Shown here one piece after another: positions 1 through 11,430 of a stretch of DNA of 64,000 bases. The notes beneath the pieces were generated by a model that had not been told where the DNA came from, ran no database searches, and saw only the letters and a program-made list of their open reading frames with translations. Origin of the DNA: Ichthyophis bannanicus (Eukaryota > Chordata > Amphibia > Gymnophiona > Ichthyophiidae); NCBI GenBank assembly GCA_033557465.1, contig CM066032.1, positions 1,317,790,025 through 1,317,854,024 on the forward strand, in the 5' to 3' direction. How positions within the stretch are numbered: position 1 is the first letter of the stretch; each line of letters opens with the position of its first letter. A program made the translations under genes and the position numbers.

Positions 1-720
1 ATGCTCGTACTTTCCAGGCTTCCATGTTTTCTACCCACATGGATCAGTTCCTATATTTGTTATATGGGAATGTTTCCTTAAAGAAGTCACAGCAGAACTT
101 GGAGATTTTAAGCCCTATCCGTTCTTTCTGATGAGCCAGAAGGCCAGGATTTTCTGCACACTGGTTAAACATGCCCAGGATGTTTTCTTCTAAGGTTTGG
201 TCAATCGTGCAGGCTTTTGAACTGTTTTTGTAGTGCATAAGCAGGACCTCTGCGCCATTGCCCTAGGGTGCACGTAGAATTGCCCTGGCTCCAGGCATCC
301 TACGATTCCGAGTTGGAGCTCTGGGTGCACGACAAACTGGTCAATATCCCTTATTTGTACAGGTGAGAATCTATTTGGCATAAACTGGCAAGAGAAAGCC
401 ACTGATTTGGATTGCTTGCAACTCCACTTTGGCTAGGTTATCCCAAAGCCCCAGCTGATCCTGCAAAAAAGAAATCTTTCAAAGAAACCATTCTTCTCAA
501 AAAGAAGAGGTTTAAATATACCTCTTACTTCCCAGCCAGGGACCGTTCTGGCAGGTCAGCCTGCCCGAAAAGAGTCAGCAACCAACCTAACACAAAAGGA
601 AAAGCAAAGACTGTAAGACCTCAACCATCTCAGCAAGTCTCAGCCTTCCACAAGGCCTTTGGACTTTCATCTAGAGAACTTAGCCTTCCCCCTGGCCCTC
701 AATGGACCAGAGCCTTCCAC
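1..720 (+). pseudogene. DIRS gag-like ORF remnant
   Basis: Reading across frames gives a stretch resembling the C-terminal half of DIRS ORF1: a segment ending in QFLYLLYGN near 35-75, and GENLFG near 360-380, followed by a lysine- and serine-rich tail. Several stops and shifts separate the pieces. ORF1 products are thought to be structural (gag-like); no zinc knuckle is visible here. The assignment rests on position before the reverse transcriptase and on these short similarities. Confidence 0.5.
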
Positions 721-734
721 CATTCCAGGAAGGT

Positions 735-1972
735 TGTGTCACTTTGCCCCCCCCCCCAGATGGGGGCAGATAACAGCAGAACAGAATGGACACTCTCCAT
801 TAATCAAGAGGGGTTAACAAGCTTTCACTTTTATGTGCATGCCCCCTCCCACAATGATAAGACAGTTCAATTCTCAGACCTCTCTTTATCAACCTGTTAG
901 GTCAAGAGGTCACTATGCTTCTTGCCCAAGGGGCAATAGAGGAAAGTACCCATTCATTCAACAGGGTACAGGGGTTTTACTCCCCCTATTTCCCTTTATA
1001 CCCAAAGAAAACAGGGGGACACAGACCTATTTTAGACCTCAGAGAATTGAACAAATTCCATGTTCAAAGAGAAATTCAAAATGGTTTCTCTGGGAACATC
1101 TGCTGTCCATACTTTCAGAGTCATGATTGGCTTTGTTCTCTAGATCTCAAGGATGCGTACACTCATGTTCTTCATCCATCCCAACTCACAGAAAGTTCCT
1201 TCGGTTCCTTTGTCAAGGAAAAGCACTACCAATACAGGGTACTTCCTTCTCGGCCTTGGCCTCAGCACCAAGAGTGGTTTATGAAGTGCATGGCTAGGGT
1301 AGGACAGCATTTTCTTGTCTCCGCATTCTAGGAATATTCGTCTTTCCCCGTACTTAGACTGGCTCATTCTGAGCCCACATCAAGAAGTCAGAGAACCAGG
1401 ATTTCTCTATCTTGCACAATGCGTATCCTCCAGTATTGGGTGTCTGGAGAGATAAACATCCCAAAATCCAGTCTAACTCCCTACTTTCAGTCTCTGGAGT
1501 ATCATAGGGAGGCGTGCTGGAGTACCGAGAAAAACAAGGGCCTATCTTCCTCAGAGGCCCGTTGGCCTTCGCATGGTGCAGTTAGCTTCTCAAACAGTTG
1601 CTAAAACCTCATCTCACTGCCCCACGCGAGAAATGTTACAAACTACTAGGCCACATGGCATCGACAGTGCATGTGGTTTCCTTATGCTCGCCTCCATATG
1701 AGAGCAGCCCAGTGGACTTTTTATCCACTCAATGGACCCAGGAATCATGGTGCCTGTCAGACAAAATTAGACAAAAACACCAAATCACCTTATTTTGTCT
1801 CTCCAATGGTGGCAGGTCCACTCAGAACTGTCTGTTGAGTGGGGTCCCCATTTCAACAACCTTTACCCTAGGCAACTCTCAAAACAGATGCTTCACCAAT
1901 GGGTTGGGGAGGATCCATCTGCAAGACCCTCCTCCAACCAAGGCACTTGGACTCCACAGGCGGCTCATCTAC
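735..1972 (+). pseudogene. DIRS reverse transcriptase (broken)
   Basis: The longest frame (915-1331) contains QGFYSPYF, PKKTGGHRPILDLRELN and SLDLKDAY, the N-terminal and motif A blocks of DIRS reverse transcriptase, followed by KHYQYRVLP. Near 1339-1362 the catalytic box reads YLDWLI where the family has YLDDWLI, so one catalytic aspartate codon is missing. The frame changes several times downstream. At 1873-1972 the start of RNase H appears (TDASPMGWGG in a shifted frame) before the LTR insertion. The enzyme would have copied element RNA; this copy cannot. Confidence 0.85.
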
Positions 1973-3506
1973 TGTGACGCTCCCTGCCCGGGCCCGAGAG
2001 TCTTACAAGGCAGGAGTGGCCTTGTAATGTCCTGAGGAATAAAGCTTGTACTGGTCCCTGGAAATCTGGGACTCGTAGTGTACTTGGTATTTCCTGTTCA
2101 GGATTAAATTGTAGTCGATGACACGAATGGTAAGGCTGCAAGAAATTTATTGTTTGTAGGTAGCATTTGATTTTGCCAGCGCATCAAAATTCAATGGTAC
2201 ATAACGCCAAAAGGTGCAAACTTCAACCCAAACAGCCTTGAAACCAGGAACATAGAAAGTACAACTGAAATTAAGTTAGCGTTCTACTCGGCTCTCACAA
2301 TCACAGCAGCTTTAAACCTCAGCAGTGGCTCATTGTGGTCTTTCAGACATTATTGCAGCACCAAACACAACAGCTGTTTCCTTGCACAGCGTGGTTTCTC
2401 AAAACAACAAATGAAAACAATTTGTAAACCTTTAGCTTGGCAGCCCAGTACAGCAAACTCCCTGTATTCTTTTCATACAGTGTTCAAGGGTTTCTTACAT
2501 TGCTGTCCCTCTTTGAGGGCAGATTTGAGCAGTTCCCCATTGGAGAAGGGTCCCCTTTCTATAAGGCAGGCAGGTAACTTAATCCACTTGCATGCATTTC
2601 ATCAGAGCTAAGGCTATCGCGGTCCTCTGTCAGGCCTGCTAAGCTTCCCTGACCTCAGTTCCAGACAACTCTTGAAACTCTTTTAAAAGCAATTCCAGCC
2701 TGTAAGTGCTCTTTAATCCGTGTGAAAGGTCTTTGGTAAGGGTTAACCACCCTTCCCCCACTTGCTAATCAGCTTCTGCAGCTGGGTTTACCTTGTGGAA
2801 GGTTAGCACAAATAAAAGGTTTCTCTAGTAAAGCATTAAAAGTAGAAAAGTCAGTCTTTTAACCTTTAGCAGGGTTTGAATATAAGAACTGGCCCCTTTC
2901 CTCCAGAAGTCTCTTCCCCCCCCCCGGTTTCAAAAACTCAGCAGCCTTATTTGCTATTTCCTCTGCTCTGTGAATTTTCTCTTTGAAAAGCTTTCTTCCT
3001 GCTTCACTTCCTTGCTTCTGTAGCCTTGTTTGCTACCAGACCAGATACCTTCTTTCCATGTTGCTGAAGTTGCTAGCCTTCCCACGCCCCGGCTATACCT
3101 TTTTTTGTTTTAAAGGTTTTAAAGGTTCCTTCTTAGAGTGAGCTTGGCTCCAAGGTTTACTGCTCCAAGGTTCTGTCTTGACTCCAGGGGATTCTAGCGT
3201 TTTCCTCCTTCCTTTTCACTCTTTTTTCTCTTTCCTTCTTTTCTCCTTTTCCTTCCTCTCCCCTTCCCTCTCTGCTTGGAGGATTTAAAAGGGCTTCATT
3301 TCCCGGCACGCCTGACCTTCCCCTGAGTGTGCCCAATCAGTGCAGAAGCCTATCTCCTCCCCTGAGCTGGGGCGTGTCCTGTGCTCAGCAGAGAGCTGTG
3401 GTTTTTTTCAACTCTGCATTGGAAATCCTGTGTGCTAGTGCTGTTTCATTACTTCTACCAGGATTTTCCCCTATCTCCATTCTTCTGGAGGGCATTCCTC
3501 ACTACA
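1973..3506 (-). mobile_element. Solo LTR inside DIRS RNase H
   Basis: The insert begins TGTGACGC and ends CACTACA, the TG...CA form of LTRs. It is flanked by CTAC (1969-1972) and GTAC (3507-3510), a likely 4-bp target duplication with one change. Removing it rejoins the host DIRS frame as HLHINLLELR, which proves the insertion. TTTATT near 2139, the reverse complement of a polyadenylation signal, puts the LTR on the minus strand. No internal retroviral genes are present, so it is a solo LTR of about 1.53 kb. Family not identified. Confidence 0.75.
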
Positions 3507-4205
3507 GTACATATCAATCTCTTAGAGCTCAGAGCAATCTTCCTTGCTCTTCGAGTGTTCCACAACATGCTCAGCTACAAGACAGTCCTCATTCATACGG
3601 ACAATCAAGTAGCCATGTTCTACGTGAACGAGCAGGGGGGAACAGGCTCTCATTCGCTTTTCAACGAATCTTTTCGACTATGGGCCATAGCCAGAGAGCA
3701 TCAGATTAATCTCCTGGCAGTGTATCTTCCAGGCATACAAAACTCTTGGGCAGACAGACTCAGTCGAGTTCTGCTTCCACACGAATGGTCTCTACATGCA
3801 GACCGGGTGGCCAAGATTTTTCAGATTTGGGGAACCCCGGACATAGACCTCTTTGCAAGTCCGTTGAATGCCAGACTTCCCCGGTTCTGTTCCAGAATTC
3901 CGGCTCAGGGCTCTCAGGCCAGGGATGCTTTCCTCCTTCACTGGGGTCAAGACTTCCTTTATGCCTTTCCACCCATTCCCCTAATTCCCAAGACGTTGTT
4001 CAAGCTTCAGAGAGACAGAGGGCGTATGATTCTCATAGCTTCACATTGGCCACGGCAAGTGTGGTACCCTCTGCTTCCACATCTCTCTCAAGCTCCCCCC
4101 CTGGAGTTAGGATTTGATCCAGATCTCCTGTCACAGGAGGACGGAATGTTATGGCATCCCAATCCCCAGTCTCTGCATCTCAGAGCTTGGTTGCTGAAGG
4201 CCTAG
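3507..4205 (+). pseudogene. DIRS RNase H, C-terminal part, plus downstream domain
   Basis: The open frame that runs through here (it begins at 3381, inside the LTR) shows HINLLELRAIFLALRVF, IHTDNQVAMFYVNEQGG and PGIQNSWADRLSR. These are the RNase H blocks of DIRS elements. They are followed by DIDLFASPLNARLPRF and a conserved segment around YAFPPIPLIPKTL and ILIASHWPRQVWYP. RNase H degrades the RNA of the RNA:DNA hybrid. The N-terminal RNase H residues lie upstream of the LTR at 1873-1972. The frame overlaps the start of the recombinase frame by about 55 bases. Confidence 0.85.
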
Positions 4206-5242
4206 ATCTTCATGATCTTAACCTCTCTCAGCAAGTAAAGGATGTCCTTCATGCTTCCAGGAAACCTTCCACAAGACGCTCTTATGCTTTTAAGTGGAAG
4301 AGGTTTGCCATATGGTGCTCACAGAAGGGTCTTAACCCCCTTGCGATGCCTCTGGAATCATTACTGGAGTATCTCCTTCATTTATCCAATGCAGGACTTA
4401 AGACTAACTCAGTAAGAGTCCATTTGAGTGCTATTGCAGCTTCTTTCAAGCATCTAAATGGACAACCTATTTCCTCCAATCCTCTTATAGCAAGATTTAT
4501 GAGAGGCCTTCTTCTTACTAAGCCTCCCATTAGGCCACCACCGGTGACATGGGACTTAAACCTGGTTCTTGGTCAGCTCATGAAGCCACCTTTCGAACCC
4601 TTAGCTACTACCTCATTGAAATTCCTTTCTTGGAAAGTATCTTTCTCATTGCAATCACATTATCTCGTCACATCAGTGAGTTGCAGGCACTAATGGCTGA
4701 TCCACCTTATGCAAGGTTCCATCATGACAAGGTAGTCTTTAGGACTCATCCACACTTTATGCCAAAGGTGGTCTCGCCTTTTCATCTTAACCAAGCGGTC
4801 TACCTGCCTATGTTCTTTCCGAGGCCTCATGCATCAAATGCAGAAAGGAATCTTCATACTTTGGACTGTAAAAGAGCTTTAGCCTTTTACTTGCAAAGAA
4901 AATAGCAACATAGAAAGGTCCTCTCAGCTCTTTGTTGCTTTTGATCCTTCTCACTTGGGACTTCCAGTCTCCAAGAGAACACTGTCTAGCTGGATTGCAC
5001 AGTGTATTTCCTTTGCCTATCAGAGTAAGAACCTTCCTCTGGAGGGCCATGTCACAGCTCACAATGTGAGAGCCATGGCAGCTTCAATGGCTCATCTGCA
5101 CTCTGTGTCTATCGACGACATCTGTCGAGCAGCCACTTGGGCTTCGGTTCATACCTTCACAGCCCATTACTGCTTGGACAAGGACTCCCGCCAGGATGCC
5201 TTGTTTGGTCAGGCTGTTCTCCAACACCTGTTCCATACCTAA
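4151..5242 (+). pseudogene. DIRS tyrosine recombinase (frameshifted)
   Basis: Three frames follow one another (4151-4693, 4549-4905, 4955-5242). The first holds STRRSYAFKWKRFAIWC, the SAM-like N-terminal domain, and SVRVHLSAIAASFKHL. The last holds HNVRAMAASMAHLHSVS and the C-terminal FTAHY, matching the HxxR block and the catalytic tyrosine of tyrosine recombinases. Frame changes occur near 4600-4690, and a stop is at about 4903. This enzyme would join the circular DIRS cDNA to the genome without target duplication. Confidence 0.87.
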
Positions 5243-5339
5243 TCAACTCCTACCCGCCATCCCTGGTTGGATGCCAGAGATCCATGGGGGGAAGTGGAAC
5301 CCTTTCACAGGGACACACAACTTCCGGGGTCTCTCCCTG

Positions 5340-6025
5340 GCATCTAAAGCTAGGGAGTCCCCATATTTGAATACTACATTCCTGCGTTGTTCCTGGAGAT
5401 AGCCTAGTTACTCACCTGTAACAGGTGATCTCCGGAAACAGCAGGAATTTAGTCTTCACAACCCACCCACCTCCCCTAGGAGTTGTAATCTCTCTATCTA
5501 TCTCTTTCTCTTTCCCCTCTCTCTCTCTCTTGTCTCAGCTTTAAACTCAACTGGAGAGAGGCAGTTGGGAAAGGCGGGAAGGCAGCACGCAGGTGCTGTG
5601 GGATGCTCCCAAAAGCTTTCTAATTGGACGCTGGGGAGCTTTCCCGCGCAGGCTCCATCGGTACCGACGATACCCATATGTGAAGACTAAATTCATGCTG
5701 TTCCAAGAGATCACCAGTTACAGGTTAGTAACTACGCTTTCTCCGGGGACGCAGGAATCAGTCCTCACAACCCTCCCTCCTCCCCTTGGAGTTGCAATCC
5801 TATTATTTTCATTTATTTTTGCTGTCTGTTTAGCTATGTCATTTGACTGAGCAAGATGGCACCCTTGGGCGTGAAGGAGACCACGCATGCGTGGTAGCAA
5901 TTCCCAAAGGCTTTCTTTGAAAGCTGGTGATTTGCTCCGCACGGGCTCCGTTGGCGTTGACGTCACCCATATGTGAGGACTGATTCCTGCTGTCCCCGGA
6001 GAACATCTGTTACAGGCGAGTAACT
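5340..6025. repeat. DIRS terminal inverted/direct repeat modules
   Basis: A block at 5400-5460 (with TTACTCACCTGTAACAGGTG) reappears inverted at 5681-5738 (CACCAGTTACAGGTTAGTAA). A second pair, 5743-5775 and 5970-6010, shares GGAATCAGTCCTCAC and its inverse. A partial direct copy is at 5365-5400. Both units share a C-rich core and a CCCATATGTGA block. The right half of the second unit, reverse-complemented, resembles the DIRS 5' ends at 28.6 and 30.17 kb. Confidence 0.75.
5478..5537. repeat. CT-rich simple repeat
   Basis: Pyrimidine-rich tract of CTCT and TCTATC units between the arms of the first DIRS terminal module. Confidence 0.8.
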
Positions 6026-6929
6026 AATCTTCATGATCATGGGTTTTCAAATGTACAATGCTTCTGTAATGAGCAGATTTCTAGTTTGGTGGAGGAGGGT
6101 AATCAGAGGTTGTTGTGCTGTGAGCAGAGATGGATCTTCTGTCTGAATACGGTTACTCCTAATGGACTTAATTCCGGTTTTTGATTGGGCTGCCTTTTTA
6201 AAGTATGTTGGCTCGTGGAGTGAGTGGGTGGTTTTCAGTGTATTTAATGATAGTATTTTTAGTTTATAATTACAGTCGCATTACGGATTGTATTTGTCAG
6301 CTCAGATTTGATCTTTCTGTTTGCTTTATGGATGGATGTCTTTGTTATCGACTGTAAGATTGTGTTGATGGTTCTTCTATTGTACATAGAATTTCCTTAG
6401 TGTTTGACTTATGGAGGTAGATATGCGGTTCTCACCAGTTTTAAAGCCTGGCGAGAGAGAGCCGTATTTTAGAAATCCTGCTGGAATGTTTGCTGTGATG
6501 TAAAAGAGTTCTCTTGACTCAGCATTGTAATGTAAGTTTTATAATTTTGTTAATTGTACGAAACTGGATGCTGGGTTTTAAAATAGAGGTGTTCCATAGT
6601 ATGGATGGATTTCATGGTTCTTTATGGGTTTGCTAGTAGTCACTTTCACACTTACTTTTGATAGTTGGGTTACTAGAAGGAAGAGGCTAATTTGTGTAAT
6701 GTCTTTTGTAGGATAATTGCCGTATTGATCTCTTGAGGGAGTAAAACACGTGGGCACTGGAATTAGCATCGGATAGTGGGAATTTTTTGACTACTACCTC
6801 CCATGTCACTGGGAAAATAGAGCCATAGCGGAAAATAGATGAATTAATCATATGCCGTACTTTTGAAAAAGTGTGAAACTTGAAGATTTGACAATTATAT
6901 ATAGTGGTTTTTTTTAGGCTTTTTCCTCA
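6026..6929. other. AT-rich stretch with no recognised feature
   Basis: No coding similarity, terminal repeats or polyadenylation tail were recognised. It may be old repeat DNA or unique intergenic/intronic sequence. Confidence 0.5.
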
Positions 6930-7748
6930 TTTTTTTTGTGTTTTCTACATGTTTGAGTGATACTCTTCAAAACAAGCTGTTGCCTTACTACTTTTCTAGG
7001 GTGGGAATGCATAGCAGACTAGCTATGGCAGGGGAGAGGGAGGGAGAGAGTCTTCTATATGCATATCCTCCTATTTCTCTATTAAAGAAATTTCTGAAAC
7101 TCAAGGACAGCAGGGGTACAGTGATACTCATAATGCCTTAGTGGCACAGCCAAACATGACTTTCTGTTGTTCTCAAAATTTCCATCAAAGACCCAGTTCC
7201 TCTGCACAACTCACTAATTACACATGATTAGGGGACTCGGTTGCACCCCAATACAAGTCTCTTGCCGTCACATCTTGGAAGTTGAGTCACCACTCTGAAC
7301 TTGCCATTTGGTGTTACCACAGTCTTGCTGGCTCGCAGAAGAGATTCCATGCAGAGGTCCTATGGCTTCAAGTGGAAGAGGTTTGCCATCTGGTATGAGG
7401 GACAAATCCTAGATTATTTTTTGTGTCTCATATAAAAGTTGCTTGAAACCTTCATTTGTATGTCTGATTTAAAAACCAACTCTGAAAAGGTTACACTTCA
7501 ATACAATTGGCAATTAACCATTCATCATGTAGAAGGTTAACTCTCTTTCTTCAGCCCTTAGTTGTTTGCGTTATGTGGGGCTTCTGTTTATAAAGCCTCC
7601 TGCAGTATTTTGGAACCTCAATGCAATTGTAGCTCAGCTGATATAAGCTCCCTTTGAGCTGCTGGATATCTGAAGTTCCTGACCCGGAAGGTCTTGTTTT
7701 TGGTGGCAGTAACTTCAGCATACGAAGCTGGCAAACTCCAGGCTCTTG
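6930..7748 (+). pseudogene. Second DIRS fragment, RNase H tail to recombinase
   Basis: Decayed + strand similarity to the first DIRS copy: YAYPPISLLKKFLKLKDSRG at 7050-7110 matches its YAFPPIPLIPKTLFKLQRDRG. SYGFKWKRFAIW at 7356-7391 matches the recombinase N-terminus. RGLLFIKPP near 7575 and a stretch ending around 7745 match the middle of the recombinase. Stops and shifts interrupt all of it and both ends are truncated. It is older than the first copy. Confidence 0.75.
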
Positions 7749-8223
7749 AAACATAGAAACATGATGGCAGAAAAAGACCACATGGACTATCTAGTCTGCC
7801 CTTCCATATCACCCACTACAAGAGTCCTCTTTTTTCCTTTAGAGAGCCTCTGTGTTTGTCCCATGTTTTTTTTGAATTTAGATGTTGTCCTCATCTTTCC
7901 CACCTCCACTGAGAGGCTATTCCATGCATCTACCACTCTTTCTGTAAAGAAATATTTCCACATATTATCCTGAGTCTATCCCCTTTCACCCTCATCCTAT
8001 GTCCCCTCTTAACAGAACTTGCTTTCAATTGAAAGAGGCTTTCCTCCTGTGCATTTATGTCATGGAGGTATTTAAACGTCTCAATCATATCACCTCTGCC
8101 CCGCCTTTCCTCTAAAGTATACATATTAAGGTCCAAGAGTCTATCCTCATATGCTTTATAATGAAGGCCATTAACCATTTTAGTAGCCACCCTCTGCACC
8201 GACTCCAACCTGTTTATATTCTT
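7749..8223 (-). mobile_element. CR1-type LINE copy A, 3' segment
   Basis: Minus-strand 3' end of a CR1/L2-group LINE. The frame from 8304 to 7930 (its first residues are antisense to L1 DNA) contains LESVQRVATKMVNGL, YEDRLLDLNMYTLEERR and RGDMIETFKYL, the conserved C-terminus of this LINE group, without an intact stop context. The same element continues at 10680, beyond an L1 insertion flanked by a 14-bp duplication. Confidence 0.82.
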
Positions 8224-9533
8224 CTTTTTTTTTCTTTCTTTTTTTTTATTGAGAGGCAGCATTGAGTTACACAAGAAAACAAGAGTCACATCAGCTATAT
8301 GCATACTAGAACAACAAGAGAAAACAATGCTGAAATTGCAAACAGCAAAGCATAATCCAACAAAATGCCCCCCCCTTTATTTTTATTTTTCTCCCCTCCC
8401 CTACACTCGTCATTGGTCAACAAATAGCACTCCCAAAACACTCTACCTATCCCCCTCCACCCTACAACCCCCCACCCTCCCCCCAGCCCCTCCCTATCTA
8501 CCCCCCTCCCCACCACACACCTCCAATCCAGCTAAAAGTGAAGGGAGCGCACCAAAGAACCTGACCACAAGAGGCAAAGGGGGAACCTGGGGACTCCCTC
8601 GCACGGGATAGCACAAGGCCAGCACCCCCGCGGAAAATACATAACACTCGAGCCATCATAAACCATATTATAGGACAAAAGCTTCCCACACTTGCTCAAA
8701 ACACGACAATCGCAGCTTACCGACTGCCACTCCATGCTCCATTGTATATGTGTCCCACATCCGTTCCAACCAGGCAGAAAAGGGCGGAGGGAGGACCTGC
8801 TTCCAAGCAGTAGCTACAGCTAGCTGGGCCGCATTCAAAACATGTCAAATCAAGGTCAGCTGAGGACTTCGTGCTCCAGGCACATTCACACTGAAAAGAA
8901 AAATGCCCGGATCCCAGGGAATGGTCAATCCGACCAATTGCTTTAAGCGGTACTGGATCCCCCTCCAAAAAATTCGGACCCAAGGACAAGACCACCAAAC
9001 ATGCGCCAAAGTACCTTTCTGTCCACATCTTTGCCAGCACAGATCAGAAACCCCTGGGTACACTCGAGCAATCCGCTCAGGCGTCATATACCATCTGTAC
9101 AATAGCTTATAATTAGTTTCACGGGCATTGATCGCCACCGAGCTTCTCCATAGCCTGCCCTCCACCTGTTCCCATTGCTGTTCAGAATAACGAAGGTTCA
9201 AGTCATGATTCCATTGCTCTCTATGCTTGTCTAGTCTCGGCTGCTGCGCCTGCAAATGCGCATACAAGGCAGCAATAAGACCTTTCGTGGTACTGCACTC
9301 CTCGCAAAAGTGCTCAACATCTGACAAATCGCGAGCAACTTGCGACCGAACGGATCGGGCCTGAACCCAGTGGACCACCTGGGTATATTGGAAAACATGA
9401 CGATCGGGAAGGTCAGACTCCTCCTGAAGCATTCTAAAAGAGCACAACCTGCCCTCGTCAAAAAATTGACCAACACGACTAAGTCCCTTATGCCCCACAG
9501 TCTAAAAACCGACGCTGATAGTACTCTTTAATG
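8224..9533 (-). mobile_element. L1 3' segment (minus), twin-primed copy
   Basis: A T-rich tract at 8221-8250 is the poly(A) tail of a minus-strand L1. The frame from 9498 to 8845 is an ORF2 C-terminal region with ETNYKLLYRWYMTPERIARV and a CWQRCG...GTLAHVWWSCP zinc-finger-like block. The 3' UTR covers about 8250-8845. The 5' part of the same L1 lies in the opposite direction at 10165-10665, and both segments are bounded by the repeat CTGTTTATATTCTT at 8210-8223 and 10666-10679. Confidence 0.85.
8845..9498 (-). pseudogene. L1 ORF2 C-terminal fragment
   Basis: A 217-codon open frame covers the part of L1 ORF2 downstream of the reverse transcriptase, including the cysteine-histidine region (CWQRCGQKGTLAHVWWSCP). 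The reverse transcriptase and endonuclease are absent from this strand. The frame is free of stops, so the insertion is not ancient, but the protein is truncated at its N-terminus and cannot act alone. ORF2 normally nicks the target and reverse-transcribes L1 RNA. Confidence 0.85.
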
Positions 9534-10142
9534 AACATAAGAACATAAGATATGCCATACTGGGTCAGACCAAGGTCCATCAAGCTCAGTATCTGTTTCC
9601 AACAGTGGCCAATCTAGGTCATATGTACCTAGCAGTTCCCCAAGAGACACAAGTTCCACAATGCTTGTACTGGGTCAAGCATTGATATCTTCGGCCACTT
9701 CTTAATAATGGTTTATGGACCTTTCCTCCAGGAACTTGTCCAAACCTTTTTTAAACCCAGCTACACTAACAGCCTTTACTACATCCTCCGGTAACAAATT
9801 CCAGAGTTTGATTACACGTTGAGTGAAAAAATATTTTCTTTTATTAGTCTTAAATAGTTTACCCTGTAGCTTCATTGCATGTCCCCTAGTCTTTCTATAT
9901 TCTGATAAGGTAAACAATCGATCTACGTTTACCCGTTCCACTCCGTTCATTAATTTATAGACTTCTATCATATCTCCCCTCAGCCATCTCTTTTCCAGGT
10001 TAAAGAGCCCTAACCTTTTTAGCCTTTCTTCATAGGAGTATCCTTCCATCCCCTTTATCATTTTGGTGGCTCTTCTCTGTACCTTTTCTAAAATCGCTAT
10101 ATCCTTTTAAGATACGGCGACTAGAATTGCACACAATATTCA
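9534..10142 (-). mobile_element. CR1-type LINE copy B, 3' fragment
   Basis: It begins with repeated ACATAAGA octamers, the inverted form of short 3'-terminal repeats typical of CR1. It encodes on the minus strand (10061-9702) a C-terminal reverse-transcriptase frame with [29 protein letters not shown] and [15 protein letters not shown] second copy of its last 240 bases is at 55739-55980. It sits at the junction between the two L1 segments. Confidence 0.82.
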
Positions 10143-10164
10143 ATATTCAACCTCATTGCACACA

Positions 10165-10665
10165 ATGAGGTTCTGCGGAGGGAGCCGCTGCCCCCGTCTC
10201 AACGAGAGGCTCTTATAGCAATGCTCCCTAAGCCGGGTAAGCCCCCCCCCCCTGCAGGAGGCAACCTCATATCGCCCCATCTCCCTCCTAAATACTGATG
10301 TTAAAATATTGGCCTCAGCATTGGCTGCTCGATTGAACCGGGTGCTTCCAATTTTGGTACATCCGGATCAGGTTGGGTTCTTGCCAGGTCATCAGGTGGC
10401 AGATAATATTAGGTGAATGTTACAGGTTATTCATACTGCCCGACAAGACTCTCAACCGACGCTCTTGGTGGGAGTTGATGCTGAGAAGGCCTTTGACAGT
10501 GTTAGTTGGGGCTATCTCTGGTGCGTGCTAGACGTGATGGGATTTGGCCCTAACTTCATCCGTTGGGTTCATAGCCTATATCAAGATCCTACGGCAAGTG
10601 TCCAGGTTAATGGGGGCCAATCGAGGAGTTTCCTGCTGGAAAGGGGTACTCGTCACGGTTGCCCT
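10165..10665 (+). mobile_element. L1 inverted 5' segment (reverse transcriptase)
   Basis: The + strand encodes L1-type reverse transcriptase: remnants around LPKPGK near 10210, PDQVGFLPGHQVADNIR near 10366-10413, then the frame 10417-10683 with LLVGVDAEKAFDSVSWGYL and RGTRHGCPL. It stops at the 14-bp repeat at 10666. Its orientation is opposite to the 3' L1 segment, which is the product expected from twin priming (5' inversion). ORF2 between RGTRHGCPL and the C-terminal segment is missing. Confidence 0.82.
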
Positions 10666-10683
10666 CTGTTTATATTCTTTTGA

Positions 10684-11430
10684 AGGTGCAGTCTCCAGAA
10701 TTGCACACAATACTTCAAATGAGGTCGCACCAAAGACTTAAACAGAGGCACTATCACCTCCTCTCTTCTGCTGACCATTCTTCTCCCAATGCATCTAAAG
10801 ATCCTTCTAGCTTTTGCCATCGCCTTTTCTACCTGTTTTGCCACTTTGAGATCATCAGACACAATCATGCCTAGGTCCCGTTCTTCTTTCGTGGACAGAA
10901 GTACGTCATCCCCTATAATGTACCACTCCTTTGGATTGTTGAAGCCCAAATGCATGACCCTACATGTTTTAGCATTAAATTTCAGCTGCCAGATTCTAGA
11001 CCATTCTTCAAGCTTAGCTAGATCCCGCCTCATGTTATCTACACCTTCCTGGTTATCTACTCTGTTGCAGATTTTGCTATCATCTGCAAAGAGGCAGACT
11101 TTACTCGACAGCCCTTCCGCAATATCACTAACAAAGATGTTAAAAAGAATCGAACCAAGGACAGATCCCTGCGGCACTCCACTGATAACCTCCTTTTCCT
11201 CAGAATGAGCTCCATTTACCTGTACTCTTTGTCATCTCCCATTCAACCAATTTCTAACATAAGCAGTAATAGGGTTCATCCCTAGGGTGCTCAGTTTGTT
11301 TATAAGTCACCTGTGCAGAACAGTATCAAATGCTTTACTGAAATCTAAATACACCACATCTAGTGCTCTTCCTCGGTTCAACTCCCTGGTCACCCAGTCA
11401 AAGAAATCAATCAGATTTGTATGACAAGAT
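10684..11430 (-). pseudogene. CR1-type reverse transcriptase
   Basis: The minus frame 11177-10653 shows PQGSVLGSILFNIFVSDIA, then FADDSKICNRV, the FADD form of the YXDD catalytic box, then thumb-region blocks LVRPHLKYCVQFW and LQKNIN. Its last ten codons run into the L1 insertion. Upstream of 11177 a frame change separates DFSKAFDTV (motif A). The catalytic aspartates are retained, but frame changes and the L1 insertion disable the gene. Confidence 0.85.

Larger units (their letters stand above)
1..5740 (+). mobile_element. DIRS-type tyrosine-recombinase retrotransposon, 5'-truncated by window edge
   Basis: In order on the + strand I see gag-like remnants, a reverse transcriptase, RNase H, a region downstream of RNase H, and a tyrosine recombinase, then terminal repeats. 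That is the DIRS order; DIRS elements integrate with a tyrosine recombinase rather than a DDE integrase. The copy is split at 1972/3507 by a solo LTR, and every reading frame is interrupted, so it is inactive. The true 5' end lies outside the window. Confidence 0.88.

Noticed and set aside
8249..8735. Short frames in the L1 3' UTR
   Set aside because: C-rich untranslated sequence with no conserved protein.
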